DNA of 64,000 nt. It comes from Hetaerina americana (lineage: Eukaryota > Arthropoda > Insecta > Odonata > Calopterygidae). The stretch is from positions 1 to 64,000 of the forward strand of contig JAKTNV010000789.1 in assembly GCA_022747635.1 (NCBI GenBank), given 5' to 3'. Shown one piece after another: positions 1 through 12,500 of the stretch (its first letter is position 1; each line of letters opens with the position of its first letter). Both the position numbers and the translations under genes were made by a program. A model generated the notes under the pieces. It did not search any database. It saw only the letters and a list, made by a program, of their open reading frames with translations, and was not told the origin of the DNA.

Positions 1-313
1 CTTTGGGTTCTAGGTGAAATTCTCACTCGAACCAAATCAAACAAAAATGTTTCCATGGTGTGTAATGTTGTTCATTTTCATCAAATAAACAAAATAAAAC
101 CCAGAATAAATCATTAAAGGCAAGAAATGAGCCTAAAAGATGCCTCAGCGCAAAAGTTAATTTTAGTAAAAGAGCCCAAATTTCAAAAAATATTGCGAAA
201 AACAACAATATTCCATCATAGAGTGAATGTTTGAGGTGTATAGAAGGCATTTATTTCATTTTTAGAAATTTTAATTTTTTACATTTTTCCACGAAAAAGG
301 CCAATACCCCCCC
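1..313 (+). repeat. Beta-type monomer at the left edge
   Basis: This unit carries the beta markers aaaggcaag, gagcctaaaag and gcgcaaaagttaatttt, and the uncommon opening variant ctcgaaccaaatc. The same opening variant recurs at monomers 31131, 45265, 48993 and 61162. Its right half (aattttagtaaaag, aacaacaatattccatcatag) matches monomers 7683, 21370, 26687 and the right half of 43086. It starts exactly at a monomer boundary of the chosen phase, which is coincidence of the window. Confidence 0.9.
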
Positions 314-703
314 CTTTGGGTTCTAGGTGAAATTCTCACTCGACACAATAAAACAAAAATGTTTCCATGGTGTGTATTGTTGTTCATTTTCATCAAATAA
401 ACAAAATAAAACCCAGAATAAATCATTAAAGACAAGAAATGAGCATAAAAGATGCCTCAGCGCAAGTGTTAATGTTACTAAGAGAGCCCAAATTTCTAAA
501 AATATTGCGAAAAACAACAATCTTCTATTTTAGAGGAAATATTTGAGGTAAATAGAAGGCATTCATTTCATTTCAAAAAATATTGCGAAAAACAACAATC
601 TTCCATTATAGAGTGAATGTTTGAGGTGTATAGAAGGCATTTATTTCATTTTTAGAAATTTTAATTTTTCACATTTTTCCACGAAAATTGCCAATACCCC
701 CCC
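314..703 (+). repeat. Elongated 390-bp monomer with a 77-bp internal duplication
   Basis: The monomer runs normally to about position 570 (ttctattttagaggaaat, gaggtaaatagaaggcatt) and then jumps back to caaaaaatattgcgaaaa, repeating about 77 bp that had already been read (attgcgaaaa through the gtgaatg segment and on). The join lies at the short shared string atttca, near 571-581. The related monomer 43399 carries the same unusual ttctattttagaggaaat segment but no jump, so it looks like the state before the exchange. This is an unequal-exchange or slippage product. Confidence 0.88.
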
Positions 704-1013
704 CTTTGGGTTCTAGGTGAAATTCTCAGTCGACACAAATCAAACAAAAATGTTTCCATGGTGTGTATCGTTGTTCATTTTCATCAAATAAACAAAATAA
801 ATCCCAGAATAAATCATTAAAGACAAGAAATGAGCATAAAAGATGCCTCAGCGCAAGTGTTAATGTTAGTAAAAGAGCCAAAATTTCAAAAAATATTGCT
901 AAAAACAACAATCTTCCATTATAGAGTGAATGTTTGAGGTGTATAGAAGGCATTTATTTCATTTTTAGAAATTTTATTTTTCACATTTTTCCATAAAAGT
1001 GGCAATACCCCCC
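704..1013 (+). repeat. Alpha monomer with tcagtcgac variant (SalI site)
   Basis: The opening variant tcagtcgac creates GTCGAC at 729-734. Other markers are the cgttgttc spelling, aaatcccag, gagccaaaatttc and tattgctaaaaac. The same combination is found in the monomers starting at 38093 and 40268. The unit ends with ataaaagtggcaatac, which precedes the tcattcgac-type monomer at every place that type begins a cassette. Confidence 0.85.
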
Positions 1014-2332
1014 CTTTGGGTTCTAGGTGAAATTCTCATTCGACACAAATCAAACAAAAATGTTTCCATGGTGTGTATTGTTGTTCATTTTCATCAAATA
1101 AACAAAATAAAACCCAGAATAAATCATTAAAGAAGGGAAATGAGCATAAAAGATGCCTCAGCGCAAGTGTTAATGTTAGTTAAAGACCCAAAATTTCAAA
1201 AAATATTGCGAAAAACCACAATTTTCCATTAAAGAATGAATGTTTGAGGTGTATAGAATACATTTATTTCATTTTTAGAAATTTTAATTTTTCACAATTT
1301 TCCATGAAAAGTGCCAATACCTTTCCATGAAATTTCCACCATTTTCCATGAAAAGTGCCCTTTGGGTTCTAGGTGAAATTCTCACTTGACACAAATCAAA
1401 CAAAAATGTTTCCATGGTGTGTATTGTGTTTCATTTTCATCAAATAAACAAAATAAAACCCAGAATAAATCATTAAAGAAGAGAAATGAGCATAAAAGAT
1501 GACTCTGCGCAAGTGTTAATGTTAGTAAAAGAGACCAAATTTCAAAAAATATTGCGAAAAAAAAACAATCTTCCATTATAGAGTGAATGTTTGAGTTGTA
1601 TAGAAGGCATTTATTTCATTTTTAGAAATGTTAATTTTTCACATTTTTCCATGAAAAGTGCCAATACCCCCATTTTGGGTTCTAGGTGAAATTCTCACTC
1701 GACACAAATAAAACAAAAATGTTTCCATGGTGTGTATTGTTGTTCATTTTCATCAAATAAACTAAATAAAACCCAGAATAAATCATTAAAGACAAGAAAT
1801 GAGCATAAAAGAAGCCTCAGCGCAAGTGTTTATGTTAGTTAAAGAGCCCAAATTTCAAAAAATATTGCGAAAAACCACAATTTTCCATTTTAGAATGAAT
1901 GTTTGAGGTGTATAGAAGGCATTTATTTCATTTTAGAAATTTTAATTTTTCACATTTTTCCATGAAAAGTGCCAATACCTTTCCATGAAATTTCCACCAT
2001 TTTCCATGAAAAGTGCCCTTTGGGTTCTAGGTGAAATTCTCACTTGACACAAATCAAACAAAAATGTTTCCATGGTGTGTATTGTTGTTCATTTTCATCA
2101 AATAAACTAAATAAAAACCCAGAATAATCCATTAAAGACAAGAAATGAGCATAAAAGATGCCTCAGCGCAAGTGTTAATGTTAGTAAAAGAGCCCAAATT
2201 TCAAAAAAATATTGCGAAAAACAACAATCTTCCATTATAGAGTGAATGTTTAAGGTGTATATAAGGTATTTTTTTCATTTTTAGAAATTTTAATTTTTCA
2301 CATTTTTCCATGAAAAGCTCTAATACCCCCCC
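1014..2332 (+). repeat. Four-monomer cassette with paired 36-bp insertions
   Basis: Monomer starts are 1014, 1360, 1673 and 2018. The order is a tcattcgac unit, a tcacttgac unit with attgtgtttc, a unit whose C-run is replaced by cattttggg, and a tcacttgac unit with agaataatccatt. The same four-unit order forms the last four monomers of both copies of the 15-monomer unit, at 13053-14368 and 17870-19184. The first and third units end with the extra 36-39 bp described at 1321-1359. Confidence 0.85.
1321..1359 (+). repeat. Recurrent 36-bp insertion replacing the C-run (first of 16)
   Basis: After gccaatac the normal C-run is missing and a short block of three decayed copies of a ttccatgaaa-like motif appears, ending with tttccatgaaaagtgcc before ctttggg. 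The host monomer becomes about 346 bp. Other copies are at 1979-2017, 3577-3615, 10483-10521, 11140-11178, 13360-13398, 14017-14055, 15298-15336, 15956-15994, 18175-18213, 18833-18871, 29181-29219, 29839-29878, 32685-32723, 33345-33383 and 36499-36537. Fourteen of the 16 come in pairs 657-660 bp apart (two monomers); 3577 and 36499 stand alone. The block looks like a local duplication of the monomer end that later spread with larger units. It is absent after 36.6 kb. Confidence 0.88.
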
Positions 2333-3220
2333 CTTTGGGTTCTAGGTGAAATTCTCACTCGACACAAATCAAACAAAAATGTTTCCATGGTGTGTATTGT
2401 TGTTCATTTTCATCAAATAAACAAAATACAACCCAGAATAAATCATTAAAGACAAGAAATGAGCATAAAAGATGCCTCAGCACAAGTGTTAATGTTAGTA
2501 AAAGAGCCCAAATTTAAAAAAATATTGCGAAAAACCACAATCTTCCATTATAGAGTGAATGTTTGAGGTGTATAGAAGGCATTTTTTTCATTTTTAGAAA
2601 TTTTAATTTTTCACATTTTTCCATGAAAAGTGCCAATACCCCCCCCTTTTAGGTTCCAGGTGAAATTCTCACTCGACACAAATCAAACAAAAATGTTTCC
2701 ATGGTGTGTATTTTTGTTCATTTTCATCAAATAAACAAAATAAAACCCAGAATAAATCATTAAAGACAAGAAATGAGCATAAAAGATGCCTCAGCGCAAG
2801 TGTTAATGTTAGTAAAAGAGCCAAAATTTAAAAAAATATTGCGAAAAACATCAATCTTCCATTATAGAGTGAATGTTTGAGGTGTATAGAAGGCATTTAT
2901 TTCATTTTTAGAAATTTTAATTTTTCACATTTTTCCATGAAAAGTGCCAATACCCCCCCCTATGGGTTCTAGGTGAAATTCTCACTCGACACATATCAAA
3001 CAAAAATGTTTCCATGGTGTGTATTGTTGTTCATTTTCATCAAATAAAAAAATAAAACCCAGAATAAATCATTAAAGACAAGAAATGAGGATAAAAGATG
3101 CCTCAGCGCAAGTGTTAATGTTAGTAAAAGAGCCCAAATTTTAAAAAATATACGAAAAACCACAATTTTCCATTATAGAGTGAATGTTTGAGGTGTATAG
3201 AAGGCATTTATTTCATTTTT
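1624..3220 (+). repeat. Five-monomer tandem duplication, copy 1 (1597 bp)
   Basis: Monomer starts within it are 1673, 2018, 2333, 2646 and 2960. The copy begins near the private variant agaaatgttaattttt and matches the next 1597 bp almost base for base, including rare spellings (aaaagctctaatac, cagcacaagtg, cttttaggttccagg, ctatgggttctagg). A one-base difference in an A-run is seen near the end of the unit. The junction with copy 2 sits inside a monomer. Confidence 0.88.
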
Positions 3221-4817
3221 AGAAATGTTAATTTTTCACATTTTTCCATGAAAAGTGCCAATACCCCCATTTTGGGTTCTAGGTGAAATTCTCACTCGAC
3301 ACAAATAAAACAAAAATGTTTCCATGGTGTGTATTGTTGTTCATTTTCATCAAATAAACTAAATAAAACCCAGAATAAATCATTAAAGACAAGAAATGAG
3401 CATAAAAGAAGCCTCAGCGCAAGTGTTTATGTTAGTTAAAGAGCCCAAATTTCAAAAAATATTGCGAAAAACCACAATTTTCCATTTTAGAATGAATGTT
3501 TGAGGTGTATAGAAGGCATTTATTTCATTTTTAGAAATTTTAATTTTTCACATTTTTCCATGAAAAGTGCCAATACCTTTCCATGAAATTTCCACCATTT
3601 TCCATGAAAAGTGCCCTTTGGGTTCTAGGTGAAATTCTCACTTGACACAAATCAAACAAAAATGTTTCCATGGTGTGTATTGTTGTTCATTTTCATCAAA
3701 TAAACTAAATAAAAACCCAGAATAATCCATTAAAGACAAGAAATGAGCATAAAAGATGCCTCAGCGCAAGTGTTAATGTTAGTAAAAGAGCCCAAATTTC
3801 AAAAAAATATTGCGAAAAACAACAATCTTCCATTATAGAGTGAATGTTTAAGGTGTATATAAGGTATTTTTTTCATTTTTAGAAATTTTAATTTTTCACA
3901 TTTTTCCATGAAAAGCTCTAATACCCCCCCCTTTGGGTTCTAGGTGAAATTCTCACTCGACACAAATCAAACAAAAATGTTTCCATGGTGTGTATTGTTG
4001 TTCATTTTCATCAAATAAACAAAATACAACCCAGAATAAATCATTAAAGACAAGAAATGAGCATAAAAGATGCCTCAGCACAAGTGTTAATGTTAGTAAA
4101 AGAGCCCAAATTTAAAAAAATATTGCGAAAAACCACAATCTTCCATTATAGAGTGAATGTTTGAGGTGTATAGAAGGCATTTTTTTCATTTTTAGAAATT
4201 TTAATTTTTCACATTTTTCCATGAAAAGTGCCAATACCCCCCCCTTTTAGGTTCCAGGTGAAATTCTCACTCGACACAAATCAAACAAAAATGTTTCCAT
4301 GGTGTGTATTTTTGTTCATTTTCATCAAATAAACAAAATAAAACCCAGAATAAATCATTAAAGACAAGAAATGAGCATAAAAGATGCCTCAGCGCAAGTG
4401 TTAATGTTAGTAAAAGAGCCAAAATTTAAAAAAATATTGCGAAAAACATCAATCTTCCATTATAGAGTGAATGTTTGAGGTGTATAGAAGGCATTTATTT
4501 CATTTTTAGAAATTTTAATTTTTCACATTTTTCCATGAAAAGTGCCAATACCCCCCCCTATGGGTTCTAGGTGAAATTCTCACTCGACACATATCAAACA
4601 AAAATGTTTCCATGGTGTGTATTGTTGTTCATTTTCATCAAATAAAAAAAATAAAACCCAGAATAAATCATTAAAGACAAGAAATGAGGATAAAAGATGC
4701 CTCAGCGCAAGTGTTAATGTTAGTAAAAGAGCCCAAATTTTAAAAAATATACGAAAAACCACAATTTTCCATTATAGAGTGAATGTTTGAGGTGTATAGA
4801 AGGCATTTATTTCATTT
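3221..4817 (+). repeat. Five-monomer tandem duplication, copy 2 (about 1597 bp)
   Basis: Monomer starts are 3270, 3616, 3931, 4244 and 4558. It repeats copy 1 with the same private variants, and it carries only one 36-bp insertion because the partner insertion lies outside the duplicated stretch. The part from about 4.05 kb on is also found at 8.12-9.56 kb, 13 monomers downstream. Confidence 0.88.
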
Positions 4818-6117
4818 TTAGAAATTTTAATTTTTCACATTTTTCCATGAAAAGTGCCAATACCCCCCCCCCTTTGCGTTCTAGGTGAAATTCTCACTCG
4901 ACACAAATCAAACAAAAATGTTTCCATGGTGTGTATTGTTTTTCATTTTCATCAAATAAACAAAATAAATCCCAGAATAAACCATTAAAGACAAGAAATG
5001 AGCATAAAAGATGCCTCAGCGCAGGTGTTAATGTTAGTAAAACAGCCCAAATTTCAAAAAATATACGAAAAACCACAATTTTCCATTATAGAGTGAATGT
5101 TTGAGGTGTATAGAAGGCATTTATTTTTTTTTAGAAATTTTAATTTTTCACAGTTTTCCATGAAAAGTGCCAATACCCCCCTTTGGGTTCTAGGTGAAAT
5201 TCTCAGTCGACACAAATCAAACAAAAATGTTTCCATGGTGTGTATTTTTGTTCATTTTCATCAATTAAACAAAATAAAACCCAGAATAAATCATTAAAAA
5301 CAAGAAATGAGCATAAAAGATGCCTCAGCGCAAGTGTTAATGTTAGTAAAAGAGCCATAATTTCAAAAAATATTGCGAAAAACAACAATCTTCCATTATA
5401 GAGTGAATGTTTGAGGTGTATAGAAGGCATTTATTTCATTTTTAGAAATTTTAATTTTTCACATTTTTCCATAAAAGTGCCAATACCCCCCCCTTTGGGT
5501 TCTAGGTGAAATTCTCACTCGACACAAATAAAACAAAAATGTTTCCATGGTGTGTATTGTTGTTCATTTTCATCAAATAAACAAAATAAAACCCAGAATA
5601 AATCTTTAAAGACAAGAAATGAGCATAAAAGATGCCTCAGCGCAAGTGTTAATGTTAGTAAAAGAGCCCAAATTTCAAAAAATATTGCGAAAAACCACAA
5701 TCTTCCATTATAGAGTGAATGTTTTAGGTGTATAGAAGGCATTTTTTTAATTTAGAGAAATTTTAATTTTTCACATTTTTCCGTGAAAAGTGCCAATACC
5801 CCCCCTTTGGGTTCTAGGTGAAATTCTCACTCGACACAAATCAAACAAAAATGTTTCCATGGTGTGTATCGTTGTTCATTTTCATCAAATAAACAAAATA
5901 AAACCCAGAATAAATCATTAAAGGCAAGAAATGAGCCTAAAAGATGCCTCAGCGCAAAAGTTAATGTTAGTAAAAGAGCCCAAATTTCGAAAAATATTGC
6001 GAAAAAATAAAATCTTCCATTATAGAGTGAATGTTTGAGGTGTATAGAAGGCATTTTTTTAATTTTTAGAAATTTTAATTTTTCACATTTTTCCGTGAAA
6101 AGTGCCAATACCCCCCC
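4818..6117 (+). repeat. Mixed alpha/beta block reused at 34.9 and 40.6 kb
   Basis: Monomer starts are 4872, 5181, 5493 and 5805. The unit at 4872 opens with ctttgcgttc and has tgtttttcatt, shared with 43086. The order 5181 (SalI variant with tcaattaaac), 5493 (aaataaaac) and 5805 (beta, cgttgttc, attgcgaaaaaataaaatc) is repeated at 34940-35878 and 40579-41516. The unit at 5805 is the first beta monomer after the left edge. Confidence 0.82.
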
Positions 6118-7996
6118 CTTTGGGTTCTAGGTGAAATTCTCACTCGACACAAATCAAACAAAAATGTTTCCATGGTGTGTATTGTTGTTCATTTTCATCA
6201 AATAAACAAAATAAAACCCAGAATAAATCATTAAAGGCAAGAAATGAGCCTAAAAGATGCCTCAGCGCAAAAGTTAATGTTAGTAAAAGAGCCCAAATTT
6301 AAAAAAATATTGCGAAAAAAAACAATCTTCCATTATAGAGTGAATGTTTGAGTTGTATAGAAGGCATTTATTTCATTTTTAGAAATTTTAATTTTTCACA
6401 TTTTTCCATGAAAAGTGCCAATACCCCCCCCTTTGGGTTCTAGGTGAAATTCTCAGTCGACACAAATCAAACAAAAATGTTTCCATGGTGTGTATTGTTG
6501 TTCATTTTCATCAAATAAACAAAATAAAACCCAGAATAAATCATTAAAGACAAGAAATGAGCATAAAAGATGCCTCAGCGCAAGTGTTAATGTTAGTAAA
6601 AAAGCCCAAATTTCAAAAAATATTGCGAAAAACAACAATCTTCCATTATGGAGTGAATGTTTGAGGTGTATAGAAGGCATTTATTTCATTTTTAGAAATT
6701 TTAATTTTTCACATTTTTCCACGAAAATTGCCAATACCCCCCCCTTTGGGTTCTAGGTGAAATTCTCACTCGACACAAATCAAACAAAAATGTTTCCATG
6801 GTGTGTATTGTTGTTCATTTTCATCAAAAAAATAAAATAAAACCCAGAATAAATCATTAAAGGCAAGAAATGAGCCTAAAAGATGCCTTCGCGCAAAAGT
6901 TAATGTTATTAAAAGAGCCCAAATTTCAAAAAATATTGCGAAAAACAACAATCTTCCATCATAGAGTGAATGTTTGAGGTGTAGAGAAGGCATTTATTTC
7001 ATTTTTAGAAATTTTAATTTTTCACATTTTTCCAAGAAAAGTGCCAATACCCCCCCCTTTGGGTTCTAGGTGAAATTCTCACTCGACACAAATCAAACAA
7101 AAATGTTTCCTTGGTGTGTATTGTTTTAATTTTCATCAAATAAACAAAATAAAACCCAGAATAAATCATTAAAGGCAAGAAATGAGCCTAAAAGATGCCT
7201 CAGCGCAAAAGTTAATGTTAGTAAAAGAGCCCAAATTTCGAAAAATATTGCGAAAAAATAAAATCTTCCATTATAGAGTAAATGTTTGAGGTGTATAGAA
7301 GGCATTTATTTCATTTTTAGAAATTTTAATTTTTCACATTTTTCCACGAAAATTGCCAATACCCCCCCCTTTGGGTTCTAGGTGAAATTCTCACTCGACA
7401 CAAATCAAACAAAAATGTTTCCATGGTGTGTATTGTTGTTCATTTTCATCAAATTAACATAATAAAACCCAGAATAAATCATTAAAGACAAGAAATGAGC
7501 ATAAAAGATGCCTCAGCGCAAGTGTTAATGTTAGTAAAAGAGCCCAAATTTCAAAAAAATATTGCGAAAAACCACAATCTTCCATTATAGAGTGAATGTT
7601 TTAGGTGTATAGAAGGCATTTTTTAAATTTTTAATAATTTTAATTTTTCACATTTTTCCGTGAAAAGTGCGATTACCCCCCCCTTTGGGTTCTAGGTGAA
7701 ATTCTCACTCGACACAAATCAAACAAAAATGTTTCCATGGTGTGTATTGTTGTTCATTTTCATCAAATAAACAAAATAAAACCCAGAATAAATCATTAAA
7801 GGCAAGAAATGAGCCTAAAAGATGCCTCAGCGCAAAAGTTAATTTTAGTAAAAGAGCCCAAATTTCAAAAAATATTGCGAAAAACAACAATATTCCATCA
7901 TAGAGTGAATGTTCGAGGTGTATAGAAGGCATTTATTTCATTTTTAGAAATTTTAATTTTTTACATTTTTCCACGAAAAAGGCCAATACCCCCCCC
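6118..7996 (+). repeat. Six-monomer block repeated at 19.8 and 25.1 kb
   Basis: Monomer starts are 6118, 6431, 6744, 7057, 7369 and 7683. The same order reappears at 19807-21682 (offset 13687-13689 bp) and 25124-26999. Useful markers are tgccttcgcgcaaaag in 6744, ttccttggtgtg with tgttttaatttt in 7057 (this destroys the CCATGG site), caaattaacataataaaac in 7369 and gtgcgattac before 7683. The unit at 6431 carries the SalI variant. Confidence 0.85.
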
Positions 7997-9560
7997 CTTT
8001 GGGTTCTAGGTGAAATTCTCACTCGACACAAATCAAACAAAAATGTTTCCATGGTGTGTATTGTTGTTCATTTTCATCAAATAAACAAAATAAATCCCAG
8101 AATAAACCATTAAAGACAAGAAATGAGCATAAAAGATGCCTCAGCGCAAGTGTTAATGTTAGTAAAAGAGCCCAAATTTAAAAAAATATTGCGAAAAACC
8201 ACAATCTTCCATTATAGAGTGAATGTTTGAGGTGTATAGAAGGCATTTTTTTCATTTTTAGAAATTTTAATTTTTCACATTTTTCCATGAAAAGTGCCAA
8301 TACCCCCCCCCCTTTTAGGTTCCAGGTGAAATTCTCACTCGACACAAATCAAACAAAAATGTTTCCATGGTGTGTATTTTTGTTCATTTTCATCAAATAA
8401 ACAAAATAAAACCCAGAATAAATCATTAAAGACAAGAAATGAGCATTAAAGATGCCTCAGCGCAAGTGTTAATGTTAGTAAAAGAGCCCAAATTTCAAAA
8501 AATATTGCGAAAAAAACACAATCTTCCATTATAGAGTGAATGTTTGAGGTGTATAGAAGGCATTTATTTCATTTTTAGAAATTTTAATTTTTCACATTTT
8601 TCCATGAAAAGTGCCAATACCCCCCCCCTATGGGTTCTAGGTGAAATTCTCACTCGACACATATCAAACAAAAATGTTTCCATGGTGTGTATTGTTGTTC
8701 ATTTTCATCAAATAAAAAAAATAAAACCCAGAATAAATCATTAAAGACAAGAAATGAGGATAAAAGATGCCTCAGCGCAAGTGTTAATGTTAGTAAAAGA
8801 GCCCAAATTTTAAAAAATATACGAAAAACCACAATTTTCCATTATAGAGTGAATGTTTGAGGTGTATAGAAGGCATTTATTTCATTTTTAGAAATTTTAA
8901 TTTTTCACATTTTTCCATGAAAAGTGCCAATACCCCCCCCTTTGCGTTCTAGGTGAAATTCTCACTCGACACAAATCAAACAAAAATGTTTCCATGGTGT
9001 GTATTGTTGTTCATTTTCATCAAATAAACAAAATAAATCCCAGAATAAACCATTAAAGACAAGAAATGAGCATAAAAGATGCCTCAGCGCAGGTGTTAAT
9101 GTTAGTAAAACAGCCCAAATTTCAAAAAATATACGAAAAACCACAATTTTCCATTATAGAGTGAATGTTTGAGGTGTATAGAAGGCATTTATTTTTTTTT
9201 AGAAATTTTAATTTTTCACATCTTTCCATGAAAAATGCCAATACCCCCCTTTGGGTTCTAGGTGAAATTCTCAGTCGACACAAATCAAACAAAAATGTTT
9301 CCATGGTGTGTATTTTTGTTCATTTGCATCAATTAAACAAAATAAAACCCAGAATAAATCATTAAAAACAAGAAATGAGCATAAAAGATGCCTCAGCGCA
9401 AGTGTTAATGTTAGTAAAAGAGCCATAATTTCAAAAAATATTGCGAAAAACAACAATCTTCCATTATAGAGTGAATGTTTGAGGTGTATAGAAGGCATTT
9501 ATTTCATTTTTAGAAATTTTAATTTTTCACATTTTTCCATAAAAGTGCCAATACCCCCCC
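7997..9560 (+). repeat. Alpha block, copy of the 4.0-5.5 kb region
   Basis: Monomer starts are 7997, 8312, 8628, 8940 and 9249. From about 8.12 kb to 9.56 kb the sequence matches about 4.05-5.49 kb with a shift of 4068-4070 bp (13 monomers). The last two units (8940 with ctttgcgttc, 9249 with tcagtcgac and tcaattaaac) also recur at 31131 and 31440, where the private spelling gaaaaatgcc is shared with 9230-9240. Confidence 0.83.
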
Positions 9561-12500
9561 CTTTGGGTTCTAGGAGAAATTCTCACTCAACACAAATCAA
9601 ACAAAAATGTTTCCATGGTGTGTATTGTTGTTCATTTTCATCAAATAAACAAAATAAATCCCAGAATAAACCATTAAAGACAAGAAATGAGCATAAAAGA
9701 TGCCTCAGCGCAGGTGTTAATGTTAGTAAAACAGCCCAAATTTCAAAAAATATACGAAAAACCACAATTTTCCATTATAGAGTGAATGTTTGAGGTGTAT
9801 AGAAGGCATTTATTTCATTTTTAGAAATTTTAATTTTTCACATCTTTCCATAAAAAGTGCCAATACCCCCCTTTGGGTTCTAGGTGAAATTCTCAGTCGA
9901 CACAAATCAAACAAAAATGTTTCCTGTATTGTTGTTCATTTTCATCAAATAAACAAAATAAAACCCAGAATAAATCATTAAAGACAAGAAATGAGCATAA
10001 AAGATGCCTCAGCGCAAGTGTTAATGTTAGTAAAAGAGCCAAAATTTCAAAAAATATTGCAAAAAACAACAATCTTCCATTATAGAGTAAATGTTTGAGG
10101 TGTATAGAAGGCATTTATTTCATTTTTAGAAATTTTATTTTTCACATTTTTCCATAAAAGTGGCAATACCCCCCCCTTTGGGTTCTAGGTGAAATTCTCA
10201 TTCGACACAAATCAAACAAAAATGTTTCCATGGTGTGTATTGTTGTTCATTTTCATCAAATAAACAAAATAAAACCCAGAATAAATCATTAAAGACAAGA
10301 AATGAGCATAAAAGATGCCTCAGCGCAAGTGTTAATGTTAGTTAAAGACCCCAAATTTCAAAAAATATTGCGAAAAACCACAATTTTCCATTAAAGAATG
10401 AATGTTTGAGGTGTATAGAATACATTTATTTCATTTTTAGAAATTTTAATTTTTCACATTTTTCCATGAAAAGTGCCAATACCTTTCCATGAAATTTCCA
10501 CCATTTTCCATGAAAAGTGCCCTTTGGGTTCTAGGTGAAATTCTCACTTGACACAAATCAAACAAAAATGTTTCCATGGTGTGTATTGTTGTTCATTTTC
10601 ATCAAATAAACAAAATAAAACCTAGAATAAATCATTAAAGAAGAGAAATGAGCATAAAAGATGCCTCTGCGCAAGTGTTAATGTTAGTAAAAGAGGCCAA
10701 ATTTCAAAAAATATTGCGAAAAAAAACAATCATCCATTATAGAGTGAATGTTTGAGTTGTATAGAAGGCATTTATTTCATTTTTAGAAATTTTAATTTTT
10801 CACATTTTTCCATAAAAGTGCCAATACCCCCCCTTTGGGTTCTAGGTGAAATTCTCACTCGACACAAATCAAACAAAAATGTTTCCATGGTGTGTATTGT
10901 TGTTCATTTTCATCAAATAAACTAAATAAAACCCAGAATAAATCATTAAAGACAAGAAATTAGCATAAAAGAAGCCTCAGCGCAAGTGTTTATGTTAGTT
11001 AAAGGGCCCAAATTTCAAAAAATATTGCGAAAAACCACAATTTTCCATTTTAGAATGAATGTTTGAGGTGTATAGAAGGCATTTATTTCATTTTTAGAAA
11101 TTTTAATTTTTCACATTTTTCCATGAAAAGTGCCAATACCTTTCCATGAAATTTCCACCATTTTCCATGAAAAGTTCCCTTTGGGTTCTAGGTGAAATTC
11201 TCACTTGACACAAATCAAACAAAAATGTTTCCATGGTGTGTATTGTTGTTCATTTTCATCAAATAAACTAAATAAAACCCAGAATAATCCATTAAAGACA
11301 AGAAATGAGCATAAAAGATGCCTCAGCGCAAGTGTTAATGTTAGTAAAAGAGCCCAAATTTCAAAAAAATATTGCGAAAAACAACAATCTTCCATTATAG
11401 AGTGAATGTTTAAGGTGTATATAAGGTATTTTTTTCATTTTTAGAAATTTTAATTTTTCACATTTTTCCATGAAAAGTGCTAATACCCCCCCTTTGGGTT
11501 CTAGGTGAAATTCTCACTCGACACAAATCAAACAAAAATGTTTCCATGGTGTGTATTGTTGTTCATTTTCATCAAATAAACAAAATACAACCCAGAATAA
11601 ATCATTAAAGACAAGAAATGAGCATAAAAGATGCCTCAGCGCAAGTGTTAATGTTAGTAAAAGAGCCCAAATTTAAAAAAATATTGCGAAAAACCACAAT
11701 CTACCATTATAGAGTGAATGTTTGAGGTGTATAGAAGGCATTTTTTTCATTTTTAGAAATTTTAATTTTTCACATTTTTCCATGAAAAGTGCCAATACCC
11801 CCCCCTTTTAGGTTTGAGGTGAAATTCTCACTCGACACAAATCAAACAAAAATGTTTCCATGGTGTGTATTTTTGTTCATTTTCATCAAATAAACAAAAT
11901 AAAACCCAGAATAAATCATTAAAGACAAGAAATGAGCATAAAAGATGCCTCAGCGCAAGTGTTAATGTTTGTAAAAGAGCCCAAATTTCAAAAAATATTG
12001 CGAAAAACAACAATCTTCCATTATAGAGTGAATGTTTGAGGTGTATAGAAGGCATTTATTTCATTTTTAGAAATTTTAATTTTTCACATTTTTCCATGAA
12101 AAGTGCCAATACCCCCCCCTATGGGTTCTAGGTGAAATTCTCACTCGACACATATCAAACAAAAATGTTTCCATGGTGTGTATTGTTGTTCATTTTCATC
12201 AAATAAAAAAAATAAAACCCAGAATAAATCATTAAAGACAAGAAATGAGGATAAAAGATGCCTCAGCGCAAGTGTTAATGTTAGTAAAAGAGCCCAAATT
12301 TTAAAAAATATACGAAAAACCACAATTTTCCATTATAGAGTGAATGTTTGAGGTGTATAGAAGGCATTTATTTCATTTTTAGAAATTTTAATTTTTCACA
12401 TTTTTCCATGAAAAGTGCCAATACCCCCCCCCTTTGCGTTCTAGGTGAAATTCTCACTCGACACAAATCAAACAAAAATGTTTCCATGGTGTGTATTGTT

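Noticed and set aside
61..100. G-quadruplex potential from the G-run on the minus strand
   Set aside because: Each monomer has only one long G-run, 313 bp from the next, so an ordinary intramolecular quadruplex within a monomer is not supported.
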